In this document: positions 54,980 through 63,750 of the stretch, in pieces
Layout: the number at the start of each line of letters is the position of its first letter
Position numbering within the stretch: the first letter of the stretch is position 1
Assembly (NCBI GenBank): GCA_000806115.1
Contig: JWKQ01000002.1
Location: forward strand, 116,497-180,496
DNA from: an archaeon GW2011_AR5
Lineage (GTDB): Archaea; Aenigmatarchaeota; Aenigmatarchaeia; GW2011-AR5
Length of the DNA: 64,000 nt
Direction of reading: 5' to 3'
Position numbers and translations under genes: made by a program
Notes under the pieces: model-generated
What the model was told of the DNA's origin: nothing
The model's input: only the letters and a program-made list of their open reading frames with translations
Database searches by the model: none

Positions 54980-55073
54980 ACCTCTTAGTCAAAATTTCAA
55001 TTACAAATGATTTACATCTTTAATAAAGTCAACCTTTATAAAGATTTTTGTTACCAATTAGTAATTGATAAGT

Positions 55074-55280
55074 ATGACAATATACGGACGCGGTCCAGAA
55101 ATAGAGACCCCAAACAGGAAGCCGTTTTTTATCGGTGGAGTTGCTTTGGTAATGGCTCTCGGATTGGGAGCAGCTTACTATGCATGTGGCGGAAAAGGTG
55201 ACGCAGAAAACCCCAAATCCAGCAGCCAAAGATATGAACATCAAATAGATGCACCAAAAGAAATAGTGCTTAGGCGATAA
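55074..55280 (+). CDS. Small membrane or lipoprotein-like protein
   Basis: A 68-residue protein from ATG 55074. A polar N-terminus (TIYGRGPEIETPNRK) precedes one hydrophobic segment (PFFIGGVALVMALGLGAAYY) ending ACGGKG, which resembles a lipobox Ala-Cys-Gly. A polar tail follows. The N-terminus is long for a signal peptide, so a plain single-span protein is also possible. It ends 2 bases before the next gene. Confidence 0.55.
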   Translation: MTIYGRGPEIETPNRKPFFIGGVALVMALGLGAAYYACGGKGDAENPKSSSQRYEHQIDAPKEIVLRR

Positions 55281-55282
55281 TT

Positions 55283-55570
55283 ATGTTATTCAAAATTGTA
55301 GACGACTGGAAACAATTCCTTCCTCCGGAAGACGAAAAGCGCCTGAATGACGTGCTTAGGAGCGTGGCAAAACACAGGAACGCCTACCGGGCTTCAAAGG
55401 ACGTAAAAGTTGCACAATTATGGTGCGCATACCTCGAGCTCGCGAAGCAGAACCAGCTTCTCTACAAGAAGCTGAAGAGGATGGAGTTCATTTTTGAAGG
55501 CATTGCAGAAAGGATGAAGACGGAAGAGGGGAGCGAGCGCGAGATACTTGAAGCCCTTGAGAAATTCTAG
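55283..55570 (+). CDS. Helical 95-residue protein, unknown
   Basis: Mostly helical and charged: MLFKIVDDWKQFLPPEDEKR, LNDVLRSVAKHRNAYRASKD and VKVAQLWCAYLELAKQNQLL. The helix-turn-helix spacing and W/Y content suggest a helical bundle. It starts 2 bases after the preceding stop, so they are co-transcribed. No family is recognised. Confidence 0.6.
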   Translation: MLFKIVDDWKQFLPPEDEKRLNDVLRSVAKHRNAYRASKDVKVAQLWCAYLELAKQNQLLYKKLKRMEFIFEGIAERMKTEEGSEREILEALEKF

Positions 55571-55593
55571 AAGATATATTAGTTCAAAAGCAA

Positions 55594-55833
55594 ATGGTAA
55601 TTTTGCAAATGGATAGGGAAGTTCAAACGGTTCAAGCCCCGCATATTGGCGTATATCTGACTCCTGAAATAAGGCAGGATATTTGCTACCATTGTACAAA
55701 CAATTCTGTGACGCATAACCCAGTAATTACGGAGCAATGGGTCAAATATTTTGGACCCGGACAGCCTGAAGCTTGGGAATGCAATAAATGCCATCAGCTG
55801 ATACATGATGCAGACCATGCACTTGTAGCATAG
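55594..55833 (+). CDS. Small zinc-binding protein
   Basis: A 79-residue protein (ATG 55609 is an alternative start). Two zinc knuckles, ICYHCTNN and ECNKCHQLIHDADH, are separated by about 32 residues; the second is followed by further histidines. A metal-binding role is likely, but no family is recognised. It is convergent with leuS, 3 bases apart. Confidence 0.62.
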   Translation: MVILQMDREVQTVQAPHIGVYLTPEIRQDICYHCTNNSVTHNPVITEQWVKYFGPGQPEAWECNKCHQLIHDADHALVA

Positions 55834-55836
55834 TTT

Positions 55837-58656
55837 TTATTCCAAAAACAGCCCGAACCTGTTGGGTGTAGAAGATTTCGCTTTCGGGTTTTCCGTGTTG
55901 TCGGAGTCTACAACCTCTATTTTACACCCTGTTTCTTTTTCCAGAAAGCTGCTAACTTCTTTTAGCAACGCAAACTGTCTGCTCCGCGGCAGCACAGGCT
56001 GCATGTCGTTTATCCTTTTGTAAAGGTTCTGTATGAACATTACGGTTGCCTTGCCGTAGCTTCCGGAGGACATTATTTCCTTGGTTATGTCGTTTATGTT
56101 TGCCGTTTTGTTTCTGAGTACCTTCTGGTACACCCTGAATTTCCAGTCCTCGGCCACGAAGAGGCTGATTTTTTTCGGCTGCATTTTGGCTATGCGCCTG
56201 ACTTCTTCGATGTCGTTGAGCGTATTTTTTATCAAAAGTTCGCCGGATTCCGCATCTGCGCTTGTTTTGTTGCTGTCCGGGACGGGCCAAGGAGCTGTCG
56301 AAACGTAGTTCTTCTTCATCATGTGGTAGAGTTCTTCGCAGATGTGGGGTGCAAAAGGCGCCAGCATTTTTATTACATTTTCAAGATAATCCTTCAGGAC
56401 TTTTTTGTTGGCGTTCTTCATGTTGCCGACGCGGCGCAAATACCACTTCAGGTCGTTGGTGGCGTCGAATAATGCGCACTGCACCGCGCTTCTGAACATG
56501 AGCTGTTCGCAGAAGTCAGTGGATTTCTCGACGCATGCCTGAAGCCTGCTTATCAGGTAAAGTTCCGAATTATCAATGCCGGATTTCCTGCATTTTTTCA
56601 GGCTTTCTGCAGTCTCAAACAGCAGTTCGAAGCGGCTCCTGTAGCTGCGTATACTTTCTGTCCTCCAGTCGGCATCGTCTATTCCTTCGCTTGATGCCGC
56701 GATGTTTATCCTCACCATGTCAGCCCCGTGCTTGCTGATAAGGTCTTTCAGCGGTATTATGTTTCCCCTGCTCTTGGACATCTTCTCGCCCTCGACGTTG
56801 ACAAATCCGTTGACGCTGATAGCCTTCGGCCATTTGGACTCCGGGAAAAGCGCAACATGTTGATAGATGAAGAATGTGAGATGGTTCTGTACCAGGTCCT
56901 TGCCGCTGTTCCTGATATCGAGAGGGTAGAAATAATCGAATTCTTTCTCCATTTCCTTGAGCAAAGAAGACCTGATTTTTGATTTTGCAGACAAAGATTT
57001 TATGTCTCCCTTTCCGAGAAAAACGAAGTCGAACACGTCATCGGTCAGTTTGCTGTCAAGCTTGTTCTTCGTTATGATATGCGAGATTGTATAATAAGCC
57101 ATGTATATTGTGCTGTCTGAAAGCGTCTCAATTATCCATTCCTTGTCCCACGGCATTGGAGTGCCTAGTCCCGACTTTCTCGCGCAAGCCTTATCCTTGA
57201 GCCATTCAAGCGTGTTTTCAAAATTATTTCTTGCCTCTTCCGGATATATCTTCATCCTTGAAAGGCATTTCGACACTTTCTTCTTCCACTCTTCGTCCGA
57301 GTATTTCAAGAACCACTGGTTTTCAAGAATCTTGACGTGGCATTTGGTTGTGCAGCGGCATACTACACTGCCTGTCAGTTCATACATTATGTCCGCTATT
57401 TTTTTCTCCATGAAATCCAGAATAAGCTTCTCTTTTGAATCGCTCACTTTCATTCCTGAATAGGGACCGGTGTTGATAACGCCTGTGTGGAACTCTTTTT
57501 TGTAGAGTTGCGAGGTTGCCTCATCGAGCTTATCCGACTGCTTCAGACTTGTTATACCCATTTTATTGCACAGTTCTACTGCAGGCAATTCTCCCGCGCC
57601 TTCCGACTTGACGACCTGTATCGGTTCGAGATTGTTCTTCTGCAAGCCGTATGTCTGCAGTTCGCCGCTGTCAGCTAGATCTTTTATTGCAATCCAGTCA
57701 TAAGGCGCATGGGCAGGCACGCTCATCACGATACCCGTACCGTTATCCGGGTCCACGAAAGCCGATGGCAGTATAGGAATTTCCCTGTTGTCCAGCGGCT
57801 CAATGCACTTCTTGCCTATAATTCCCTTTATGTCAAAGCTTCCTACGACTTCGGAGTTTTTGATCTGGTCTTTGAGTTTCTTCGCCGCGTCCTTGCTCAC
57901 TATCCAGCGCTCGTTATTTGCTTTCAGTTCCACGTATTCCGCATCAGAAACCCATATGTTTGTCACTCCCCACAATGTTTCAGGACGAAGTGTGGCAGCC
58001 GGGATTATGTAGCCGTTATAAGAAAATTTTATCAGCGTAAATTCCTGAGGACTCTCTCCCTCGCCTTCGAGCCTGTCATGATCACCCGTTGGACTCATGT
58101 CTTTGGGACACCAGATTACAGGATGAGTCCCCTGAACAACATACCCTTTCTTCTTTAGTGAATTGTACTGCCACTCTACGAACCGCGAGAAGCCGGATGT
58201 CAGTGAGAGGGTGAATTTGCGCCGCCAGTCAATGGAAAATCCCGCAAGCTTTGCGCTCTCCTCGATTTTCTCCGCCCAGAATTGCGCGACATATTTCGGG
58301 CCCTTTTTCTTGAAATTTTCTATGTCGCGCCCTGTGGCGCCGAAAAGTTTAAAGGTGGATATCTGGCTTTCGTCCCCGCTTTTCAGCCGCTCGATTGCAC
58401 CAAGAATCGGCTCCCCTGTTGCGTGGAAGCCCTGGGCGAGCAGAACATTGTACTGTTGCATCCTCTTGAACCGCGCGTACGCATCCGTGCGCGTAAATGT
58501 GTATGAATGCCCGACGTGCCAGTTGCCGTTTACGTAGGGGATTACCATGGACGTGAAAAATTTCTTGCGTGCTGACGGATTCGCTTCGAACAGCTTTGCC
58601 GCCGTCCATTTCTTCTGCCATTTTTTATCAAGTGCGGTAAAATCAATATCACTCAT
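55837..58656 (-). CDS. leuS: Leucyl-tRNA synthetase (archaeal/eukaryotic type)
   Basis: A 939-residue class I synthetase from ATG 58656 (a TTG at 58662 is in frame). HIGH motif NGNWHVGHSYTFTRTDAYAR, CP1 editing domain with TLRPETLWGVTNIWV, and KMSKS motif EGEKMSKSRGNIIPL. The C-terminal anticodon-binding helices and tail domain are complete. Length matches archaeal LeuRS (about 940-970). The two-hairpin BIME-like element and tRNA-Arg lie directly upstream of its start, on the divergent side. Confidence 0.97.
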   Translation of the reverse strand: MSDIDFTALDKKWQKKWTAAKLFEANPSARKKFFTSMVIPYVNGNWHVGHSYTFTRTDAYARFKRMQQYNVLLAQGFHATGEPILGAIERLKSGDESQISTFKLFGATGRDIENFKKKGPKYVAQFWAEKIEESAKLAGFSIDWRRKFTLSLTSGFSRFVEWQYNSLKKKGYVVQGTHPVIWCPKDMSPTGDHDRLEGEGESPQEFTLIKFSYNGYIIPAATLRPETLWGVTNIWVSDAEYVELKANNERWIVSKDAAKKLKDQIKNSEVVGSFDIKGIIGKKCIEPLDNREIPILPSAFVDPDNGTGIVMSVPAHAPYDWIAIKDLADSGELQTYGLQKNNLEPIQVVKSEGAGELPAVELCNKMGITSLKQSDKLDEATSQLYKKEFHTGVINTGPYSGMKVSDSKEKLILDFMEKKIADIMYELTGSVVCRCTTKCHVKILENQWFLKYSDEEWKKKVSKCLSRMKIYPEEARNNFENTLEWLKDKACARKSGLGTPMPWDKEWIIETLSDSTIYMAYYTISHIITKNKLDSKLTDDVFDFVFLGKGDIKSLSAKSKIRSSLLKEMEKEFDYFYPLDIRNSGKDLVQNHLTFFIYQHVALFPESKWPKAISVNGFVNVEGEKMSKSRGNIIPLKDLISKHGADMVRINIAASSEGIDDADWRTESIRSYRSRFELLFETAESLKKCRKSGIDNSELYLISRLQACVEKSTDFCEQLMFRSAVQCALFDATNDLKWYLRRVGNMKNANKKVLKDYLENVIKMLAPFAPHICEELYHMMKKNYVSTAPWPVPDSNKTSADAESGELLIKNTLNDIEEVRRIAKMQPKKISLFVAEDWKFRVYQKVLRNKTANINDITKEIMSSGSYGKATVMFIQNLYKRINDMQPVLPRSRQFALLKEVSSFLEKETGCKIEVVDSDNTENPKAKSSTPNRFGLFLE

Positions 58657-58685
58657 AAGCAATCCTTGACATCTATGTTTTTATA

Positions 58686-58777
58686 GTGAACCCAGAAAAC
58701 AGGCTCGATATGAATTCTGAGTTCACATATAGTTCCCAAGGAAAATAATACCCAAAATGTTTCCTTGGAGAACTATA
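58686..58777. repeat. BIME-like pair of palindromes (GTGAAC and TATAGTTC hairpins)
   Basis: GTGAAC-c-CAGAA (58686-58697) pairs with 58715-58726 with one mismatch. Its plus-strand loop AACAGGCTCGATATGAAT matches the family core. TATAGTTCCCAAGGAAA (58728-58744) pairs with 58760-58777, 17 pairs with one bulged A. On the minus strand its loop reads CATTTTGGGTATTATT. Both hairpins closely match the first and fourth hairpins of the 9.4-kb array. The element lies between leuS and tRNA-Arg. Confidence 0.85.
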
Positions 58778-58814
58778 AGGTATTAAGTGTTCAGGTTTCA
58801 ATAATTGTAAAAAA

Positions 58815-58919
58815 GGGCTCGTAGCTCAGCTTGGATAGAGCATCTAACCCCACGGTGTGCAAGCCTTCTAAACGATAGAAGATAGCAGGGGGTCGCGGGT
58901 TCGAATCCCGTCGGGCCCA
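58815..58919 (+). tRNA. tRNA-Arg(TCT) with two candidate introns
   Basis: Acceptor GGGCTCG/CGGGCCC, D-arm GCTC...GAGC, T-arm GCGGG-TTCGAAT-CCCGT. The 105-base gene becomes a normal 75-base tRNA when two pieces are removed. Intron 1 is 58846-58862 (17 nt, between positions 29 and 30). Helix GCAT/GTGC and 3-base bulges CTA and AAG place the cuts exactly there. Intron 2 is 58871-58883 (13 nt, canonical 37/38). Helix CTTC/GAAG and bulges TAA and ATA fit it. The mature anticodon stem is TCTGC/GCAGG around CTTCTAA, anticodon TCT. Confidence 0.88.
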
Positions 58920-58976
58920 TATCCCCGCACTTTCAACCTTTTTAATATTAGCAGTTAAAATCTTATTAGTGGTCGG

Positions 58977-59744
58977 ATGACTCGTATCATTGCTGTTGTT
59001 TCTGGGAAGGGTGGCGTGGGCAAGACAACCATGGTCGCCAACATAGGCACGGCTCTTTCGAATATGGGAAAAAACGTAATAATTCTTGACGCGAACCTCA
59101 CAACGCCCAGCCTTGGAATGCACCTTGGCGTGCCGTTGTACCCGATAACGCTTCACGACGTGCTCAAGGGGCGCGCCAACATCAGGGATGCGATTTACAA
59201 GCACGAGTCCGGAGTGAAGATAATTCCTGCCGGCATCTCTCTCCGTGATATGCGCGGCGTCGATTCAAAGGATCTGCCTAACGCGCTGCTCGACCTTCTG
59301 GGAAGCGCGGAAATAATAATTATTGACGCAGCCGCGGGATTAGGTCGTGAGGCGCTGGCTGCTATAGAAGCCGCGGATGAGATGCTGATAGTCACGAACC
59401 CTGAAATTTCTGCGGTGACAGACGCGCTGAAAGCCGTAAAGATAGCAGAACAGCTGGGAACGCACACGACAGGTTTTGTGCTCAACCGCGTAAGCGGCAA
59501 GAGTCATGAAATGACACAAAAAGACATACTTAACATGCTTGATAACGTCCCGTATCTGGGACAGGTTTCTGAAGATGTCGCCGTCATGCGCGCCGTCTCC
59601 AGCAGGGTGCCTGTCGTGCGCCACAGCCCTTCTGCAAGGGCAAGCGGCGAGATCATGAACATAGCTGCGTCCCTAGTTGGCGAAGAGACAAGAATCCGGG
59701 CTGTTACGCCATGGTACAGGAAGATGTTCCCTTTCATAAAATGA
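58977..59744 (+). CDS. minD: MinD/ParA-family ATPase
   Basis: A 255-residue MinD-like ATPase. The deviant Walker A is SGKGGVGKTTMVANIGTAL (residues about 8-26), then ILDANLTTPSLGMHLG for switch I, and AEIIIIDAAAGLGREAL for Walker B/switch II. A basic amphipathic C-terminus (TPWYRKMFPFIK) may target membranes. Archaeal MinD proteins position envelope structures such as archaella and chemoreceptor arrays rather than always the division site. It lies downstream of tRNA-Arg and before a tiny basic ORF. Confidence 0.93.
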   Translation: MTRIIAVVSGKGGVGKTTMVANIGTALSNMGKNVIILDANLTTPSLGMHLGVPLYPITLHDVLKGRANIRDAIYKHESGVKIIPAGISLRDMRGVDSKDLPNALLDLLGSAEIIIIDAAAGLGREALAAIEAADEMLIVTNPEISAVTDALKAVKIAEQLGTHTTGFVLNRVSGKSHEMTQKDILNMLDNVPYLGQVSEDVAVMRAVSSRVPVVRHSPSARASGEIMNIAASLVGEETRIRAVTPWYRKMFPFIK

Positions 59745-59753
59745 GCTGATTCC

Positions 59754-59834
59754 ATGAGGAAGAAAAAGAAGCGCCTTTTGGATCCGGAGAGGGATATAGC
59801 GCCTATTAAAGGAAAAATTAAAAGAAGGATGTAA
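59754..59834 (+). CDS. 26-residue basic ORF after minD
   Basis: ATG 59754 begins 9 bases after the minD stop and reads MRKKKKRLLDPERDIAPIKG then KIKRRM, ending at TAA. It is strongly basic. A weak GAGCTGA upstream could serve as ribosome binding site. The short length leaves chance possible. It ends right against the convergent SemiSWEET gene. Confidence 0.35.
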   Translation: MRKKKKRLLDPERDIAPIKGKIKRRM

Positions 59835-60149
59835 TTATCCGTAAACAATTACACCTAATACTATTGAAAGATAAAGTATTATCCCAGTCGCCGACGAAAT
59901 TATAACTGGCTTGTCCCTATGAACAATTCCGTAAAGGACCCAAAATATGGAGGTTATAGTGTAAGTCGCCCATGAAACAAGGGAAACTCCGGAAGCTGTT
60001 TTATTGCCCCATATTTCTATAACTTGAGGAAGGGTCATAACAAGGCCGGCAAAAATAACAATATAGATGATTTTGTCCATTGCGCTTTTTATTTTATTAT
60101 GATTGCGCTTGTCTTTTCTTTTAATTAAATGATGCAATGCGTGATGCAT
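59835..60149 (-). CDS. SemiSWEET sugar transporter (PQ-loop)
   Basis: A 104-residue three-helix protein starting at ATG 60149, one base after the pheT stop. Helix 1 contains the PQ motif FAGLVMTLPQVIEIWGNKTA, then SGVSLVSWATYTITSIFWVLYG for helix 2, and PVIISSATGIILYLSIVLGVIVYG for helix 3. SemiSWEETs dimerise to move sugars. The first 25 residues are basic and His-rich. Co-transcription with pheT is likely given the spacing. Confidence 0.88.
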   Translation of the reverse strand: MHHALHHLIKRKDKRNHNKIKSAMDKIIYIVIFAGLVMTLPQVIEIWGNKTASGVSLVSWATYTITSIFWVLYGIVHRDKPVIISSATGIILYLSIVLGVIVYG

Positions 60150-60150
60150 C

Positions 60151-61809
60151 TTATCTACCCAGCATCCCGAATATTTCTTCAAGGCTTATCTCAAATGCAA
60201 CAACCGGCTTTTCAAGCCCCCAGTTGTTCAGCACCTGCGGATGTATTTCGCCTATGTATCCTGCAATGTCCTTGCCAATTATCACTTCGGCAGTCCTGCC
60301 TTCTATGAAACTCGGATGAGAGCACGCTTTTAGTTTGTACGATATTCCAAGGTTTCTTAGCATCGCATCAAGAGCGGACGAAATTGTCTCGTAGTTGACA
60401 ACACTGGCAGAGACTGCGGCTGCAAGCTTCTGCACGTCTCTTGACCTTGTTTCGGTATTTGCATTAAGGATACAGTTGCCTATTTCGAATATGTTATGAG
60501 GATATTCTATATGCTGATTCCTGCTCAGGAATTCCATCATGCCCGGGAGAAGCCATGTGCGAAAAACAGACCAGTTCGCGGACGTCGGTTTTTCTATTTC
60601 TATCGCATTTCCGTTCGTGTTCATCTTTGCATAAAGGTTGTCGGGGCTTGTAAGGGTGTATGAAAGTATTTCCTGGAAACCTGCGCCTAACATTGCATAT
60701 GCCAAACTGTCAAGAAGAACCTGCTTTCTCGTAAGGCTGCCTTTCGTGGGCAGCTTTGGAGCTGCCGGCTCTATTTTATTGAATCCGTACGATATCAGGA
60801 TGTCCTCGACAACATCCCTTTCGTGCATTATGTCAGACCTGTAAGCAGGATAGGAAAGGTCGATATATTTGCCGTTTATTTTAGCTTCATACATGGCTTT
60901 CTCAAGCAGGCTAATTATTTCTTTTGGAGGAAGGCTCAAGCCGGAAACTTTGCCTATATAGTCGCTCCTCACGCGGAATCTCTTCGGCGACAAATCGGGC
61001 GTTGCAAGAATTTTTTTGCCGTAAACTATGTCCACGCTGAATAGTGCGCAGCCGCGCTCGTGAAGCGCGGCAGCCATGACGTTGAGCGCGGTGTTGAGGA
61101 ATTTCATGCTGAATCCGCTGCACTCGATGAATACGTCCTTCGTGCTTTCAGTAACCTTGCCGCTGTGGTCGGAATTTATAATCGGAGGCATGGACAGGAT
61201 TTCCCCCTGGGAGTCGACAAAAATTGGATACGCGTTTTTTCCCTTTAGAAGATGCCCGTATTCCTTGCCCTTCTGATGCCTTTCAAGGATTTCATCCGCG
61301 CTCATTTTATTTTTATGTTCAAGAGGCACGAATTTTATGTCACGGGGTTTGAGCGCCCTGAATGTCACAGGGAATTTTATTTTGTCCAGATCATAAACAC
61401 CTATTGCAACTTCTTTCCTGTTTGCGCCGAATGTCCCGGAAATCTTTTCCTGAAGCTGCAACAGCTGGGACATTATTACGGCATTTATTTTCAGACCCTT
61501 TGCGATCATGCATACAGTATAAGGCCTTACGCCGCTGACGCTTGAATCAACAATTACACTGGCGCCGGACTTCTTGATTGTATACTTTGGCATGCCAGGC
61601 TTGTATCTCGCCCTTATCTCTCTTGCGAGGCCTTCTACACTCCAGAGGTCCGGCCTGTTTGTGTCCTTTATGTCTATCTTGAGATTGTCGCCGTTTACGT
61701 CGTCAAGCTCGCTCTTCGCGTAGAGAAGTTCGTCGAAAAGCTGTTCGCCGGTAAGTTTGCGCCCGATAAGGCTGCACATGTCTTTTTGCGATACGTCTAT
61801 TTTTGGCAT
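60151..61809 (-). CDS. pheT: Phenylalanyl-tRNA synthetase beta subunit
   Basis: A 552-residue archaeal PheRS beta starting MPKIDVSQKDMCSLIGRKLT at 61809. The B3/B4 editing region includes SVSGVRPYTVCMIAKGLKIN. B5 and the catalytic-like core follow (DISYPAYRSD-type helix IDLSYPAYRSDIMHERDVVED and LISYGFNKIEPAAP). It pairs with PheS to charge tRNA-Phe. Length matches archaeal forms (about 550). The ATG overlaps the pheS stop by one base, and AGGTGA lies just upstream. Confidence 0.95.
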   Translation of the reverse strand: MPKIDVSQKDMCSLIGRKLTGEQLFDELLYAKSELDDVNGDNLKIDIKDTNRPDLWSVEGLAREIRARYKPGMPKYTIKKSGASVIVDSSVSGVRPYTVCMIAKGLKINAVIMSQLLQLQEKISGTFGANRKEVAIGVYDLDKIKFPVTFRALKPRDIKFVPLEHKNKMSADEILERHQKGKEYGHLLKGKNAYPIFVDSQGEILSMPPIINSDHSGKVTESTKDVFIECSGFSMKFLNTALNVMAAALHERGCALFSVDIVYGKKILATPDLSPKRFRVRSDYIGKVSGLSLPPKEIISLLEKAMYEAKINGKYIDLSYPAYRSDIMHERDVVEDILISYGFNKIEPAAPKLPTKGSLTRKQVLLDSLAYAMLGAGFQEILSYTLTSPDNLYAKMNTNGNAIEIEKPTSANWSVFRTWLLPGMMEFLSRNQHIEYPHNIFEIGNCILNANTETRSRDVQKLAAAVSASVVNYETISSALDAMLRNLGISYKLKACSHPSFIEGRTAEVIIGKDIAGYIGEIHPQVLNNWGLEKPVVAFEISLEEIFGMLGR

Positions 61810-63068
61810 TAAACTATCACCTGTTTTCTCAACCAATCAAGATTCTGGCTGAACATATCCCTGATGTCATTTATGCCAAGCTTGAACATTGCAAGCCTGT
61901 CAATGCCCAATCCCCATGCAATAACAGGAACGTCTATTCCGAGCGGCTTTGTAAGTTCCTCGCGAAATATACCGGCGCCGCCGAATTCAACCCAGCCAAG
62001 CTGCGGGTGCTTCGCAGAAAGCTGCACAGACGGCTCCGTGAAAGGGTAATAGTCCGGCATAAATTTTATTTTCTCCGTCCCGGCGAACTCAATCGCGAAT
62101 TCTTTCAGCAGCCCGAGAAGGGCGCGGAAATTAAGCGATTCGTCAATGACAATCCCTTCAGTCTGGTTGAATTCACTTCCATGAGTCGCGTCTATTACAT
62201 CGGGCCTGTAGCAGCGCAGTATGGCAAAATACTTCCCCGGAATGTCGGGTTTGTTTGCCATTGTCCGGGCTGACACCGCGGTTCCATGTGCCCTTGGCAT
62301 CAACTGGGCAGCTTTCCTGGGATCCCATTTATACTGCCAACCGGTGCTGCCGGTATTCCCGCCGTTTTCATGGGCAGCCTTGACGCGCTCAACTATCGAC
62401 TTTTCGGGAAGTGACCCTTCTTTCGTGCTCTTCAGCGAGTATGTCTGCGTCCAGTCGCGGCTTGGATGGTTCTGCGGCTGAAACAGGGCGTCGAAATTCC
62501 AGAACTCAGTTTCGATGGTGGGACCTGTCATTTCCTGGAAGCCCATTTCTACAAGCTTGCGCCTCGCTTCCTGCAGGAACCTGTTGTACGGCTGGCGCTT
62601 GCCTATGTGCAGCGTCTTTCCGGCAGCCTCTACGTTATAAGGTTTAAGTCTTGTTTTCTTCCACACTCCGGTTTTTATTATGTCCGTGTTCAGGTTGATT
62701 ATTTCCTTTCCCGCAAAGCGCTCGGCCCGTTCCACAATACCTTCGCCTTTTTTCTCCGCCAGTTTTCTCTGGATTAGGATTTGAAGTACGTCTTCCGGCA
62801 GTTCCTTTCCAGCCGCAAGATCCTTCATAGATTCTGTCTGCTCATCTATTCCCCTGATTTTGTCCTCAATGAGAATAAGGTTGCCGTGGGACACCTCGAT
62901 GCATTTGTACTTCTTGCACCATTGGAGCGCAATAGAGAACTCGTTTCCCAGGACACCGCTCGCGTCTTTCATGCTGATGCCGTTCCTCTCCTTTATGAGC
63001 TCTATAAGCCTCTTCTCCGGCAAGCCGTGTTTGAGATAACGCTTTCCCTCGCCTGTTAATTCGTACAT
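61809..63068 (-). CDS. pheS: Phenylalanyl-tRNA synthetase alpha subunit
   Basis: A 419-residue PheRS alpha from ATG 63068 (a GTG at 63077 is in frame). N-terminal winged-helix region (MYELTGEGKRYLKHGLPEKR LIELIKERNGISMKDASGVL) precedes the class II catalytic core: motif 2 CYRPDVIDATHGSEFNQTEG and motif 3 GLGIDRLAMFKLGINDIRD. Length is normal for archaeal PheS. It forms an operon with pheT and the SemiSWEET gene. Confidence 0.95.
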   Translation of the reverse strand: MYELTGEGKRYLKHGLPEKRLIELIKERNGISMKDASGVLGNEFSIALQWCKKYKCIEVSHGNLILIEDKIRGIDEQTESMKDLAAGKELPEDVLQILIQRKLAEKKGEGIVERAERFAGKEIINLNTDIIKTGVWKKTRLKPYNVEAAGKTLHIGKRQPYNRFLQEARRKLVEMGFQEMTGPTIETEFWNFDALFQPQNHPSRDWTQTYSLKSTKEGSLPEKSIVERVKAAHENGGNTGSTGWQYKWDPRKAAQLMPRAHGTAVSARTMANKPDIPGKYFAILRCYRPDVIDATHGSEFNQTEGIVIDESLNFRALLGLLKEFAIEFAGTEKIKFMPDYYPFTEPSVQLSAKHPQLGWVEFGGAGIFREELTKPLGIDVPVIAWGLGIDRLAMFKLGINDIRDMFSQNLDWLRKQVIV

Positions 63069-63109
63069 GTTAATCACTTGGCTGGCAGCTTATTAATCCG
63101 TTTTTTATT

Positions 63110-63337
63110 TCACGAAAAGAACCATTTATCACTGCCGTAATTCCTCTTTTTCTCGCGTTTATACCAGACGCTCACGGCTCTGCCGTCTCCCGTCACATAT
63201 GTGCGGGCGGACCCGTGAAGCAGAAGCTCGCTTTTTGCCCTTTCAACATATTCCAGGAGGTCATTGGGACAGTCATGAATGCCGTATCTTGTAGTCGAGC
63301 CATTTTCCCTTATGCTAATCCTCAATCTCGAGTCCAT
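63110..63337 (-). CDS. Small protein, unknown
   Basis: A 75-residue protein: MDSRLRISIRENGSTTRYGI, HDCPNDLLEYVERAKSELLL, then GSARTYVTGDGRAVSVWYKR. Strand-helix-strand pattern, compatible with a small alpha/beta domain. It overlaps the 3' end of the winged-helix gene upstream by 16 bases in another frame, so they are co-translated. No family is recognised. Confidence 0.55.
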   Translation of the reverse strand: MDSRLRISIRENGSTTRYGIHDCPNDLLEYVERAKSELLLHGSARTYVTGDGRAVSVWYKREKKRNYGSDKWFFS

Positions 63338-63738
63338 TCAAACCCCTCCAACAAAGTTCTAGCCAAATATGTAAGCCTAATATGTCCATTGCTCTCTACA
63401 AGTCCGCATCTTTTCAACACTCTTATGGAGTTCCATATGGCAGATTCTGAACAGTTCAGTTCGGAAGAAACTGAGCGGACCATGCCGGAGATATTTTCAA
63501 GCTTTGATAGAGAAAGCCGCCTGAGTATGTGTCTCTGTTTTTGTGTCAGTCTTTCCTGGGCGATTTTTCGTGCAAGAATCAGATAGCTATAGCGATAATC
63601 TCTATAGCCTGCTTGAATTGGTACGGCATCGCCATCACTTCCATTTGCTTGGATAAAGAGCTTTTTAAAACTATTCTGCAGGAAATGTTGGAGTTGAAAT
63701 TGTTTTTTATAGCTGACCAACTTAATATTCAAGATCAC
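63322..63738 (-). CDS. Winged-helix/HTH protein
   Basis: A 138-residue protein. The C-terminal 75 residues are a winged helix (ERLTQKQRHILRRLSLSKLE, MVRSVSSELNCSESAIWNSIRVLKRCGLVESNG, HIRLTYLARTLLEGF). The N-terminal part is basic and less regular; the true start may be an internal ATG. It is divergent from glyS across a region that carries a palindrome of the BIME-like family. It is co-translated with the small gene at 63110. Confidence 0.75.
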   Translation of the reverse strand: MILNIKLVSYKKQFQLQHFLQNSFKKLFIQANGSDGDAVPIQAGYRDYRYSYLILARKIAQERLTQKQRHILRRLSLSKLENISGMVRSVSSELNCSESAIWNSIRVLKRCGLVESNGHIRLTYLARTLLEGFEWTRD

Positions 63739-63750
63739 AAGTTGGTCGCA

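Noticed and set aside
58815-58919. tRNA-His(GTG) or a type II tRNA at this locus
   Set aside because: A GTG loop gives no anticodon stem and the acceptor does not fit tRNA-His. Only removal of two BHB introns restores a full cloverleaf with TCT.
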